NCBI RefSeq assembly: GCF_015291725.1
Contig: NZ_CP030038.1
Coordinates: 1,477,001 to 1,541,000, forward strand
Direction of reading: 5' to 3'
Length of the DNA: 64,000 nt
DNA from: Bradyrhizobium sp. CCBAU 51765
Lineage (GTDB): Bacteria > Pseudomonadota > Alphaproteobacteria > Rhizobiales > Xanthobacteraceae
The notes below the pieces were generated by a model, which did no database searches, was not told where the DNA came from, and was given only the letters and a program-made list of their open reading frames with translations. Shown in pieces: positions 56,431 through 64,000 of the stretch. The translations under genes and the position numbers were made by a program. The first letter of the stretch is position 1. Every line of letters starts with the position of its first letter.

Positions 56431-57063
56431 ATGAGCGTTGCTTTTCCGCCGATGAACCGGCCCCTGGTCGCGATCCTGCGCGGCATCAAGCTCGAGGAGA
56501 CCGAGGCCATTGTCGGCGTGCTGATCGAAGCCGGCATGACCGCGATCGAGATTCCCTTGAACTCGCCCGATCCGTTCCGCTCCATCGCGATGGCGGTGAA
56601 GCAGGCGCCATCAGGCGTATTGATCGGCGCCGGCACGGTGCTGACCGCGGCAGATGTCGATCGTCTCAACGACGTCGGCGGCAAGCTCATGGTCTCGCCC
56701 AATGTCGACACCGAGGTGCTGGCGCGCGCGCATCAGCACGGCATGGTGACGATGCCCGGCGTGTTCTCGCCGACCGAGGCGCTGCTCGCCGCGCGCTCGG
56801 GCGCGGCGAGCCTGAAATTCTTTCCGGCGAGCGTGCTCGGCGCCTCCGGCATCGCCGCGATCCGGGCCGTGCTGCCATCAGGCGTGATGATCGCCGCCGT
56901 CGGCGGCGTCTCCGACCAGAACTTCGCGGAGTACATCAAGGGCGGCGTGACGGCGTTCGGGCTCGGCTCCAGCCTCTACAAGCCCGGCATGACGGCGGCG
57001 GATGTCGCAGCTCGCGCGAAGGTGACGGTCGCGGCCTACGATCGGGCGATTGCGCAAAATTGA
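56431..57063 (+). CDS. dgoA: 2-dehydro-3-deoxy-6-phosphogalactonate aldolase
   Basis: 210 aa KDPG/KDPGal aldolase fold. Catalytic Glu40 is in AIEIPLNS, and the Schiff-base Lys129 in SLKFFPAS. Splits 2-dehydro-3-deoxy-6-phosphogalactonate into pyruvate and glyceraldehyde 3-phosphate. It could also act on KDPG, but the pairing with dgoK fixes the likely role. The ATG 56431 starts one base after the dgoK stop. Confidence 0.92.
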   Translation: MSVAFPPMNRPLVAILRGIKLEETEAIVGVLIEAGMTAIEIPLNSPDPFRSIAMAVKQAPSGVLIGAGTVLTAADVDRLNDVGGKLMVSPNVDTEVLARAHQHGMVTMPGVFSPTEALLAARSGAASLKFFPASVLGASGIAAIRAVLPSGVMIAAVGGVSDQNFAEYIKGGVTAFGLGSSLYKPGMTAADVAARAKVTVAAYDRAIAQN

Positions 57064-57170
57064 GCAGGAACAGACAAGCCGTGATCGTGACATAGCTTAT
57101 TGTCCTTCGCGGTGTCGCAACCGATGTTTGCGCATCGTGCACATGTGACTGGCTGGAGCAGGAGACCGAC

Positions 57171-58907
57171 ATGGCGATCAACAACGTAGCCGATCTTTTC
57201 GTGGCAACGCTCGAACAGGCGGGCGTCAAGCGTATCTACGGAATCGTCGGCGACAGTCTGAATGCGCTGACCGAAGCGCTGCGCCGTCGCGGCACCATCG
57301 AGTGGATCCACGTCCGGCACGAGGAGGTTGCAGCGTTTGCAGCGGCCGGCGAAGCGGAGATGACCGGAAGCCTCGCAGTCTGCGCCGGCTCCTGCGGCCC
57401 GGGCAATCTGCATCTGATCAACGGGCTGTTCGATGCTCACCGCAGCCGCGTTCCGGTGCTGGCGATTGCGGCGCAGATCCCCACCGCCGAGATCGGTGGC
57501 GGCTACTTCCAGGAGACCCATCCGCAGAACCTGTTCCGCGAGTGCAGCCACTATTGCGAGCTGGTGTCGGATTCGAGCCAGCTTCCCTACGTGCTGGAGA
57601 ACGCGATTCGCGCCGCCGTCGGCCTGCGCGGCGTTGCCGTCGTTGCCATGCCCGGCGACGTCGCCTTCCGCAGTCCCCCGAAGCGTGAGCTGTCGACGGC
57701 GCGCGGCCTTGCCTTGTCGGCGCCGAAGGTCGTACCGGTGGCCGATGAGCTGAAGGCGCTGGCGGACCTCCTGAACACCGCCGAACGTATCACCCTGTTC
57801 TGCGGCCGAGGTTGCGCCGGCGCGCATGCGCCGCTGATGCAGCTGGCGGAAGCTCTGAAAAGCCCGATCGTGCATGCGCTCGGCGGCAAGGAGCATGTCG
57901 AGTACGACAACCCTTACGACGTCGGCATGACCGGATTCATCGGCTTCTCCTCGGGCTATGCCGCCATGCACGCCTGCGACGCGCTGGTGATGCTCGGCAC
58001 CGATTTTCCCTACAAGCAGTTCTTCCCGACCAACTGCCAGATCGCGCAGATCGACATCCGCCCGGAAAATCTCGGCCGGCGTTGCAAGATCGATCTCGGC
58101 CTCGTCGGCGATGTCAAGCTCACCATCGAGGCGCTGCTGCCGCTGCTCGAGACCAAGACGCAGCGCAAGCATCTCGACGATGCTGTCGCGAACTACAAGA
58201 AGGCTCGCGAAGGGCTCGACTCGCTCGCCAGGGGCACACCGGGAACCAAGCCGATCCATCCGCAATATCTCGCCAAGGTCATCAGCGACCATGCGTCCGA
58301 GGATGCCGTATTCACGGCCGACGTCGGCACGCCGACCGTGTGGGCCGCGCGCTATCTCGACATGAACGGCCGCCGCCGGCTGATCGGCTCCTTCGTGCAC
58401 GGCTCGATGGCCAATGCGATGCCGCAGGCGATCGGCGCGCAGGCCGCGCAGCCCGGCCGCCAGGTCATCTCGCTCTCCGGCGACGGCGGCTTCACCATGC
58501 TGATGGGCGATCTGATCACGCTGACGCAGATGAAGCTGCCGGTGAAAGTCGTCGTGTTCAACAACGGCGTGCTGGGCTTCGTCGCGCTGGAGATGAAGGC
58601 GGCGGGCTTCGTCGACACCGGTGTCGATCTGGAGAACCCCGATTTCGCTGCGATGGCGCGCGCGATGGGTATCTTCGCGAAGCGCGTCGAGGATCCCGGC
58701 GAGCTCCCGGGCGCGATGAAGGAGATGCTGGCGCACAATGGGCCGGCGTTGCTCGACGTCGTCACCGCCAAGCAGGAGCTCTCGATGCCGCCGACCATCA
58801 CGGCCGAGCAGGTCAAGGGTTTCAGCCTCTGGGTCCTGCGCGCGGTGATGAACGGTCGCGGCGACGAGGTGCTGGATCTTGCGAAGACGAACCTGCTGCC
58901 GCGCTAA
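57171..58907 (+). CDS. poxB: Thiamine-diphosphate enzyme, pyruvate dehydrogenase (quinone)-like
   Basis: 578 aa. Catalytic Glu51 in [16 protein letters not shown] and the ThDP-binding block [17 protein letters not shown] fit the PoxB branch. The central FAD-type region is present ([13 protein letters not shown], and [11 protein letters not shown]). The C-terminal 50 residues could include the lipid-binding helix ([16 protein letters not shown]). It would decarboxylate pyruvate to acetate and CO2, passing electrons to quinone; related oxidases of other 2-oxo acids are possible. Possibly linked to the pyruvate made by DgoA. Confidence 0.9.
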   Translation: MAINNVADLFVATLEQAGVKRIYGIVGDSLNALTEALRRRGTIEWIHVRHEEVAAFAAAGEAEMTGSLAVCAGSCGPGNLHLINGLFDAHRSRVPVLAIAAQIPTAEIGGGYFQETHPQNLFRECSHYCELVSDSSQLPYVLENAIRAAVGLRGVAVVAMPGDVAFRSPPKRELSTARGLALSAPKVVPVADELKALADLLNTAERITLFCGRGCAGAHAPLMQLAEALKSPIVHALGGKEHVEYDNPYDVGMTGFIGFSSGYAAMHACDALVMLGTDFPYKQFFPTNCQIAQIDIRPENLGRRCKIDLGLVGDVKLTIEALLPLLETKTQRKHLDDAVANYKKAREGLDSLARGTPGTKPIHPQYLAKVISDHASEDAVFTADVGTPTVWAARYLDMNGRRRLIGSFVHGSMANAMPQAIGAQAAQPGRQVISLSGDGGFTMLMGDLITLTQMKLPVKVVVFNNGVLGFVALEMKAAGFVDTGVDLENPDFAAMARAMGIFAKRVEDPGELPGAMKEMLAHNGPALLDVVTAKQELSMPPTITAEQVKGFSLWVLRAVMNGRGDEVLDLAKTNLLPR

Positions 58908-58954
58908 AGCGTGACGAGATGAGGCTTGATCGTTGCAACGACGCAGGTGCGCTC

Positions 58955-58976
58955 CCTCTCCCGCCTGCGGGAGAGG
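58955..58976. terminator. Perfect short hairpin after poxB
   Basis: CCTCTCCCGC/GCGGGAGAGG with a 2-nt CT between arms (the actual loop would be somewhat larger). It is a common rhizobial intergenic motif without a T run, positioned 47 bp after the poxB stop and before the convergent membrane-protein gene. Confidence 0.45.
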
Positions 58977-59018
58977 TGAACGAGCCGCGGCAACCGATTC
59001 AACCTTGAGCCATTCGCG

Positions 59019-59384
59019 CTAGCCCCGCTTCACCGCTGGCAGAGGCAACCGCTCATGGCGGCGCTGGAAGCGCTGCCAGTGCAGCGCGATGCCGACCAGC
59101 AGCGCCGGCACAAAGCCGAGCGCGATCAGGAAATGCGGCAGCGCCTTCGCTGAGACGAAAGCAATCGCAATATCCGAGATCAGCCACAGCGCTGCGAACA
59201 TGACCGCAAAGTCCGTGCGCGGGCAGCGCAGGTAATAGAACACGGCGGTGATGATGATCGCGGGACCGATGGCGACCGCGATCATGACCGCCGTCAACTC
59301 CTTCGGCGTCAGCGCGTCGAGCACCATCGATGCCAGCAGCCAGAGCGCGGCGAACATGGCGACGATGTCGAGCGGATGCCGCAA
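59019..59384 (-). CDS. Small four-helix membrane protein
   Basis: 121 aa. Hydrophobic stretches near IVAMFAALWLLASMVLDAL, AVMIAVAIGPAIIITAVFYY, FAVMFAALWLISDIAIAF and FLIALGFVPALLVGIAL form four helices. The two MFAALWL copies show an internal duplication of two helices each. It ends in a basic tail. No known transporter motif is seen, and it is unrelated to its neighbours. Unknown function. Confidence 0.75.
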   Translation of the reverse strand: MRHPLDIVAMFAALWLLASMVLDALTPKELTAVMIAVAIGPAIIITAVFYYLRCPRTDFAVMFAALWLISDIAIAFVSAKALPHFLIALGFVPALLVGIALHWQRFQRRHERLPLPAVKRG

Positions 59385-59450
59385 TCCAATACCTCTCGCG
59401 GAGACGCGCTATCGTTGGGGCCGGAACTTCGGCCGTCAAGTTAAAATGCG

Positions 59451-60359
59451 CTATTCCTCATCACTTCCCGGCGTCGGGCGCAGCATGAAGTGACCGAAAG
59501 CGGTGGCGATCGGCTTGGTCGCATCGTCCTGCCAGGCCCGCGCCTCGAAGGCCACGATTCGCCGGCCCTGCTTCACGATCGAGACGTCGGCGAACGTGTC
59601 GAGGGCACGGCCGGAGCGCAGATAGTTGACGGTGAGGCCGATCGGCTTGGGCGGCGCCGCAGCGCCGAGCTCGCGCGCCACCCCGACGATCGCGGTGGTC
59701 TCCAGGAAGGCGCCGGTCATGCCGCCATGGATCGCGGGCAGGATCGGATTGCCGATGATCTTCGGCGAGAACGGCATCGTCAGCGTGCCGTCGTCGTTGA
59801 CGAGGATGCCGAGACAGCGCGCGAACGGGCTGCGCGCAAACGGCCCATCCGAATCCTCCGGCGCCTCCAGCGTCGGAATGCTGCGCGAATCCATCCTGCG
59901 GTCCGCGAGCATGTTGGTGCGGTTGGCGCCGATCATGAAGCAGGCGGTGGCGGTCGCGACCGGATCGTCCTCGGATTCCTGATAGGCGGTGGACCGTACG
60001 AAGGCAATCGAGCGCGTGGTGCGGTAGCAGACCGAATGGGCCTTGATGTCGAGGCCAGGCGTCGCCGGCTTCTGGTAGTCGATGCGCAAGTCCAGGGTTG
60101 CGATCGCGCGCGTGCCGTCGAGCGCGAGTTGCACGGCCATGCCGCAGCTCTCGTCCAGCATCGCCGTGACGACGCCGCCATGCAGCACGCCGGTCTCGGT
60201 GTCGCCGACGAAGACGGGCCGGTAGGGCAGGCTGGACCAGGCCTCGGCGGGCGCGAAGCGGTCGAGCTGGAGCCCGCTGATGTCGCCGTAATCGGAGCGG
60301 CGGCCCTTGATGGCTTCAGCGAGTTCCTCGAACGGGAGCGTGACAGGGAGAGTGGACAT
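59451..60359 (-). CDS. Double-hotdog acyl-CoA thioesterase-like protein
   Basis: 302 aa, two PaaI-type hotdog domains (about 30-135 and 170-290). Each has the central HGG helix with acidic partner: LHGGVVTAMLDESCGMA in the first and IHGGMTGAFLETTAIVG in the second. Tandem hotdog proteins usually hydrolyse acyl-CoA thioesters with unsettled substrates. It stands alone, transcribed toward the membrane-protein gene. Confidence 0.88.
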   Translation of the reverse strand: MSTLPVTLPFEELAEAIKGRRSDYGDISGLQLDRFAPAEAWSSLPYRPVFVGDTETGVLHGGVVTAMLDESCGMAVQLALDGTRAIATLDLRIDYQKPATPGLDIKAHSVCYRTTRSIAFVRSTAYQESEDDPVATATACFMIGANRTNMLADRRMDSRSIPTLEAPEDSDGPFARSPFARCLGILVNDDGTLTMPFSPKIIGNPILPAIHGGMTGAFLETTAIVGVARELGAAAPPKPIGLTVNYLRSGRALDTFADVSIVKQGRRIVAFEARAWQDDATKPIATAFGHFMLRPTPGSDEE

Positions 60360-60502
60360 GGCGCTGTTCTAGACCAGTGCCCGCCGCCGCGCAAAACCCC
60401 GATTGTGCCTTGCTCCCTGCCGGGGGCGGTTTGGCCTCGACAGGGCGGGCCAAAGCAACGATGGTGGGCGTTTCGTTCGTCCAATGCCCGCAAGGAGCGC
60501 CC

Positions 60503-60823
60503 ATGACCGACCCCGAGACACCCGGCACCAATCAGGGGCCCGTCACGATTTCCACCTCGAGCTCGGAGCGGGCGCCGATCATCTATTTCGACGGCGCATC
60601 CTGCTTTGGTCACCACAACGGCGCGATCCAGATCGAGCTCGCCGCAAACCTCCTTATGCCGGTCGGCGCCGCCGTCAGGGTCGACGTTGTCCAGACCGCG
60701 CACCTGCGTTGCAGCGTGGCCGCGGCGCTGGCGCTGCGCGAAGCGCTCGACAAGGCACTCGCGATGTACCAGCAGGGCCAGCAGCAGCCGCGCCCGGAGG
60801 AAATACCGGCGGTGAAGAACTGA
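60503..60823 (+). CDS. Small conserved hypothetical protein
   Basis: 106 aa from ATG 60503 with AAGGAG at proper spacing; the longer frame from 60377 is rejected. The core IIYFDGASCFGHHNGAIQIE, VVQTAHLRCSVAAALALREA and the helix LDKALAMYQQ resemble the small DUF3467-like beta/alpha fold. This is a remembered resemblance and not certain. No catalytic residues apparent. It converges on the amidase gene. Confidence 0.65.
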   Translation: MTDPETPGTNQGPVTISTSSSERAPIIYFDGASCFGHHNGAIQIELAANLLMPVGAAVRVDVVQTAHLRCSVAAALALREALDKALAMYQQGQQQPRPEEIPAVKN

Positions 60824-60862
60824 GGCAGGAGCGCGATCGCATGTTGCTGCGATCGCAGCCCG

Positions 60863-62332
60863 TCAGCTCACATGCACCTTCGCGGTCTTGCCGCCGTTCC
60901 ACTTGCCGTCGAGCGCACGCTCGATCTGGGCGGCGAGTTGCAGCAGGAGGCCGTCATTGGCCTGCTTGGCGATGGCCTGGATGCCGAGCGGCAGGCCGTG
61001 CTCCTGGGTTGCCATCGGCATCGAGATCGCCGGCATGCCGCAGAGATTGGCGAGCGGCGTGAAGGCGAAGTTGCGCCAGAGATTGCCGAACCAGTCGAGC
61101 ACGTCCGGATTGTCGGAGATGGTGAGGTATTCCCTGGTGCCGACCTTCGGCGTCGGCAGCGCCGTGATCGGCGTCAGGATCACGTCCCACTGCTCGAAGA
61201 AGGCGCCGAAGCCGCGCGAGGTCGTGTTGAACACGCCCTGCATCTTCGCCCGCTCGGCGAAGCTCGTGTGCCGGCCGGCCTCCCAGATGCGGATGTTCAT
61301 GGGTTCGATCAGATCTTCCGGCGGTTTTTCCAGCCCGCGCGCAGCGAGCATATTGGAGATCACCACCGCGAAATTCGAGATGTAGCAGGTGGTCTGTGCC
61401 GCGAACGCGGCACGGAAATCGACCTCGGGCAGCGCGTAGTCGACGTGATGGCCGAGGCCTTCGAGGAAGCGGCCGGCCTTCTCCAGCTCCGCGGCGATCT
61501 CCGGCGTGGCGGTATAGTCGCCCCATGTGTGCGACACCGCGATGCGAAGCTTTGACGGGTCGCGCTTGATCATCTCGCAATAGGGCTGCGCCGTGGTCCA
61601 GAACGGCATGAACTCGCCGGGTGCCGGTCCGCGGGCATGGTCGACGAAGGTGGCGGTGTCGCGCACCGAGCGCGACTGGCAGCCCTGGATCGAGACGAGC
61701 CCGGTGAGATCGGACATGTGCGGGGCGAGCGAGAACACGCCGCGCGAGACCTTCAGCCCGATATTGCCATTGACGCCGGCGGGAATGCGAATCGAGCCGC
61801 CACCGTCGGTCGCATGCGCGATCGGCACCACGCCCGCGGCGACCATCGCCGCGCTGCCTGCGGACGAGCCGCAGGTGGTGTAGTCGGTATTCCAGGGATT
61901 GCGCGTGACGTAGACGGCGGGATTGTCGGCGGAACTGCACACGCCGAATTCCGGCGTCGTGGTGCGTCCGATCAGGTTCAGTCCGGCATGGCGGAATTTT
62001 CCGGTCAGGAACGTGTCCGCGCTGGCGCGATTGCCGCGCATCAGCAGCGAGCCCATCTCCTGGAGCCGTCCCTTCATGGTCGGCCCGAGGTCTTTCATCA
62101 GGAAGGGCAGGCCGGCGAACGGGCCGGCGAGATTGGCGCCGTCCTTGGCGGGGTCGGCGATCACGTCCTCGAACAGCTCGACCACGCCCGACAGTGCCGG
62201 ATTGACCTTGGCAACGCCGGCCGCAGCCTGCCGCGCCAATTCCTTCGCCGTCAGCTCGCCCTTGCGGACGCGCCCCGCCAGCGCGACTCCATCGTGCTGC
62301 GCCCATTCATTCCAGCTCATCGGCAAAGTCAT
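60863..62332 (-). CDS. Amidase signature-family hydrolase
   Basis: 489 aa. The Lys-Ser-Ser triad is visible as K80 (FLMKDLG), S156 (CGSSAGS) and S180 (TDGGGSIRIPA). The start WAQHDGVALAGRVRKGELTA and the RNPWNTD segment resemble the NylA-like (6-aminohexanoate cyclic-dimer hydrolase) group, but substrates differ widely. It lies 131 bp downstream of the cyanuric-acid-hydrolase-family gene on the same strand, so it may cut the opened ring product. The small AtzG partner of AtzE is not seen in the gap. Intact. Confidence 0.92.
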   Translation of the reverse strand: MTLPMSWNEWAQHDGVALAGRVRKGELTAKELARQAAAGVAKVNPALSGVVELFEDVIADPAKDGANLAGPFAGLPFLMKDLGPTMKGRLQEMGSLLMRGNRASADTFLTGKFRHAGLNLIGRTTTPEFGVCSSADNPAVYVTRNPWNTDYTTCGSSAGSAAMVAAGVVPIAHATDGGGSIRIPAGVNGNIGLKVSRGVFSLAPHMSDLTGLVSIQGCQSRSVRDTATFVDHARGPAPGEFMPFWTTAQPYCEMIKRDPSKLRIAVSHTWGDYTATPEIAAELEKAGRFLEGLGHHVDYALPEVDFRAAFAAQTTCYISNFAVVISNMLAARGLEKPPEDLIEPMNIRIWEAGRHTSFAERAKMQGVFNTTSRGFGAFFEQWDVILTPITALPTPKVGTREYLTISDNPDVLDWFGNLWRNFAFTPLANLCGMPAISMPMATQEHGLPLGIQAIAKQANDGLLLQLAAQIERALDGKWNGGKTAKVHVS

Positions 62333-62463
62333 GACGTCAAAAATCCTCTTGGATAGCAGCTATCTTCCTTTCGCAAGGAACGGTCCGAATCAACCGAGCC
62401 GGCGCGAGGGGCAGGGTTGCGTGGGGCGGACAGGTCGCAAGTCCCGGAAGATGCCGGGTCGTA

Positions 62464-63576
62464 TCAATCCGACAGTCGTGCAATCGCTGCAACCGGCCCG
62501 CCGCCCGGCGGACCCTGGTGCTCGGCGCCACCGGACACGTAGACCGCCCCGGTGCCGGCAAGGCCAGCGATCAGGCCGCCGACCGCTGCACGGGCGTGGC
62601 GTGTCGAGCTGATGTCGGTGTCTTCCAGCATGGTGTGGCGAAAGCCGCGCACGCTGCCATCAGGCGAGGCCTCCGCCTTGGCGAAGATGTTGACGATCTC
62701 GCGGCCCTTCGTTGCCAGCGGCGCAATGCGGAGTCCGACGCTTTCCAGCGCCGCGGTCACCGCGGCGGCGTCGATGGCGTCGTTCATCACGGCATGACCG
62801 ATCTCGAACTCGCTCACCGATGCCGCCGAGTTGCCGAGCACGATGACGACGTTGTGCATCAGCTCGATGCCTGATGAGGTGGAGGCCACGGACGAGAACA
62901 GATCATGGCGCCGCAGCACGTCCTCATCGCGGAGATCGGCTGCAATCTCGCCGAGCGCGACGGCGACGCCGAGCGCGGAGGCGCCGCGGGAATAGGCCAT
63001 CGAGGCGTAGGCGCTGGTCGTCGCTGTCTTGTTGCCGCGCGCCGCTGCCGCCGCGATGCGATCGCTGGTGAGCAGCGGGCACTTGATCTGCACGAAATGG
63101 ATGTCGGCGGGATCATTGATGCTGGCATCCGCCATCGCGGCCTTCACGGCTTTCGCCGTCTCCATGATCTGCGCGGAGCGGCCGAGCTCCTCGGGCAGGA
63201 AATCCCGTGTCTGCGCCATGCCGATGCTCAGCCGCTTGCCGGTGGGGCCTACCGGACGGGCGTCGACGGCTCGGCGCGTGAACACCGTGATGTGCGGGCT
63301 GAGCACGCCCTCGGTGCCGCCGGACATCACGAAGGCGATACGCTGCTCGACCTCGTGCGGCGGCAGGTCGAGGTGGGGTGCCAGCGCCGCGCACAGCGCG
63401 CTGACGGCGTATTCCCGCGTGAAATCGTTGACGCCGCCATTGCCCTCGGTCTTGCCGAGGATCGCCAGGATCTCGCGCGGGTCGATCGCGCCCGAACCGA
63501 TCATGGCCATGAGACCGGAGACGTCGCCGGGGCCCGTGGTGGCGATCCTGAAGACGCCGACCGATGTTGTACGCAT
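62464..63576 (-). CDS. Ring-opening amidohydrolase (cyanuric acid amidohydrolase/barbiturase family)
   Basis: 370 aa from ATG 63576; a longer frame to 63765 adds nothing family-like. The threefold repeat of the AtzD/barbiturase fold is complete. Lys are K42 (GKTEGNG), K165 (VQIKCPL) and K290 (ATKGRE); matching Ser are S85 (VMSGGTEG), the Ser pair at about 234/235 (STSSG) and S348 (YVSGGAEHQGP). K42 and S85 coincide with the AtzD numbering as I recall it. It would open cyanuric acid or barbiturate. Which of the two cannot be told by eye. Confidence 0.92.
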   Translation of the reverse strand: MRTTSVGVFRIATTGPGDVSGLMAMIGSGAIDPREILAILGKTEGNGGVNDFTREYAVSALCAALAPHLDLPPHEVEQRIAFVMSGGTEGVLSPHITVFTRRAVDARPVGPTGKRLSIGMAQTRDFLPEELGRSAQIMETAKAVKAAMADASINDPADIHFVQIKCPLLTSDRIAAAAARGNKTATTSAYASMAYSRGASALGVAVALGEIAADLRDEDVLRRHDLFSSVASTSSGIELMHNVVIVLGNSAASVSEFEIGHAVMNDAIDAAAVTAALESVGLRIAPLATKGREIVNIFAKAEASPDGSVRGFRHTMLEDTDISSTRHARAAVGGLIAGLAGTGAVYVSGGAEHQGPPGGGPVAAIARLSD

Positions 63577-63857
63577 GACTGTCCTTGTGGAGTTCAGGGG
63601 CCCGGCGGAGCAAACAGCCGCTGAACGGCGGCTCCTGTCAAGCCGGATGACGGATCGGCGATCCCGGTCTGCCGCGACGCAGGAGAGAAGCCGCGCGTCC
63701 CCACGAATGTGGCGAGATCGCATCGATCCGGCAAAAAATCCTCTGTCGACGGTTGCGCGCCGCACCTTGATGAATCAACCTCGGTTGGTCCATAAGCGGC
63801 GTCCCGCGGCTGGTGCTTTTCGCCCTGCGTCGCGTGCTTTGATAGAGGGAATCTCGC

Positions 63858-64000
63858 GTGGCAAATATCAACCACAAAATTGCGCAGGAGCTTGGGGTTC
63901 GCGCCGAGCAGGTCGAGGCGGCGGTGACGCTGCTCGACGGCGGCGCCACGGTTCCCTTCATCGCCCGCTACCGCAAGGAAGCGACCGGTGCGCTCGACGA
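63858..64000 (+). CDS. tex: Transcription accessory protein Tex, 5' end (runs off the window)
   Basis: Starts at GTG 63858 with GAGGGAA upstream; only 47 codons are in the window. The N-terminus [20 protein letters not shown] followed by [17 protein letters not shown] is the characteristic Tex start. Full-length Tex (about 770 aa) binds nucleic acids with an S1 domain and affects transcription. It diverges from the ring-opening hydrolase gene across 281 bp. Confidence 0.9.
   Translation, partial: MANINHKIAQELGVRAEQVEAAVTLLDGGATVPFIARYRKEATGALD

Overview
The window looks like chromosome from a Bradyrhizobium-type alphaproteobacterium (Nitrobacteraceae). This rests on high GC, the gene families present, an RpoH-type sigma factor beside an RluD-type synthase, and intergenic elements of a kind I remember from Bradyrhizobium genomes. 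No database search was possible, so the genus is an inference.

Layout. (1) 1-2874: core genes rpoH and rluD, a small membrane protein starting head-to-head with rluD, and tRNA-Glu(CTC). (2) 2857-19012: a genomic island of about 16 kb integrated in the 3' end of that tRNA gene. An 18-bp copy of the tRNA end (attR) closes it. It carries a tyrosine integrase beside the tRNA, a small secreted protein, a DUF1254/DUF1214 protein, an unfamiliar SF2 helicase with two small proteins upstream, a zinc-ribbon protein derived from an IS1595-type transposase but apparently without the catalytic domain, a serine recombinase, a complete type I restriction-modification operon (hsdM-hsdS-hsdR) and a small membrane protein. 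(3) 19013-28810: accessory, partly decayed DNA with a hypothetical gene, a gene truncated before its C-terminal domain, a large autotransporter lying between two pieces of what may be one AraC-type regulator, and a two-component system. (4) 28811-34046: a DUF900 lipoprotein hydrolase, and a TonB-dependent receptor plus PepSY protein behind a cobalamin riboswitch.

(5) 34047-45997: a non-coding repeat; an N-acyl-D-amino-acid deacylase with a COG0523 GTPase; a GFA protein and small hypotheticals; then a five-gene operon (ABC transporter plus a PuuE-type deacetylase) divergent from a GntR regulator and a racemase-like protein. This set suggests uptake and breakdown of a nitrogenous amide or ureide compound. 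(6) 46146-53314: acyl-CoA synthetase, a single-chain biotin-dependent acyl-CoA carboxylase and a sigma-54 activator. (7) 53504-60823: a flavin reductase and luciferase-like monooxygenase, galactonate-pathway dgoK-dgoA, a PoxB-like enzyme, a membrane protein, a double-hotdog thioesterase and a small conserved protein. (8) 60863-64000: an amidase, a cyanuric acid amidohydrolase/barbiturase family enzyme with all three Lys-Ser pairs, and the 5' end of tex.

The most promising material for something undescribed is the island module at 6997-11233, the riboswitch-controlled receptor/PepSY pair, and the racemase-like protein that lacks the catalytic cysteines.
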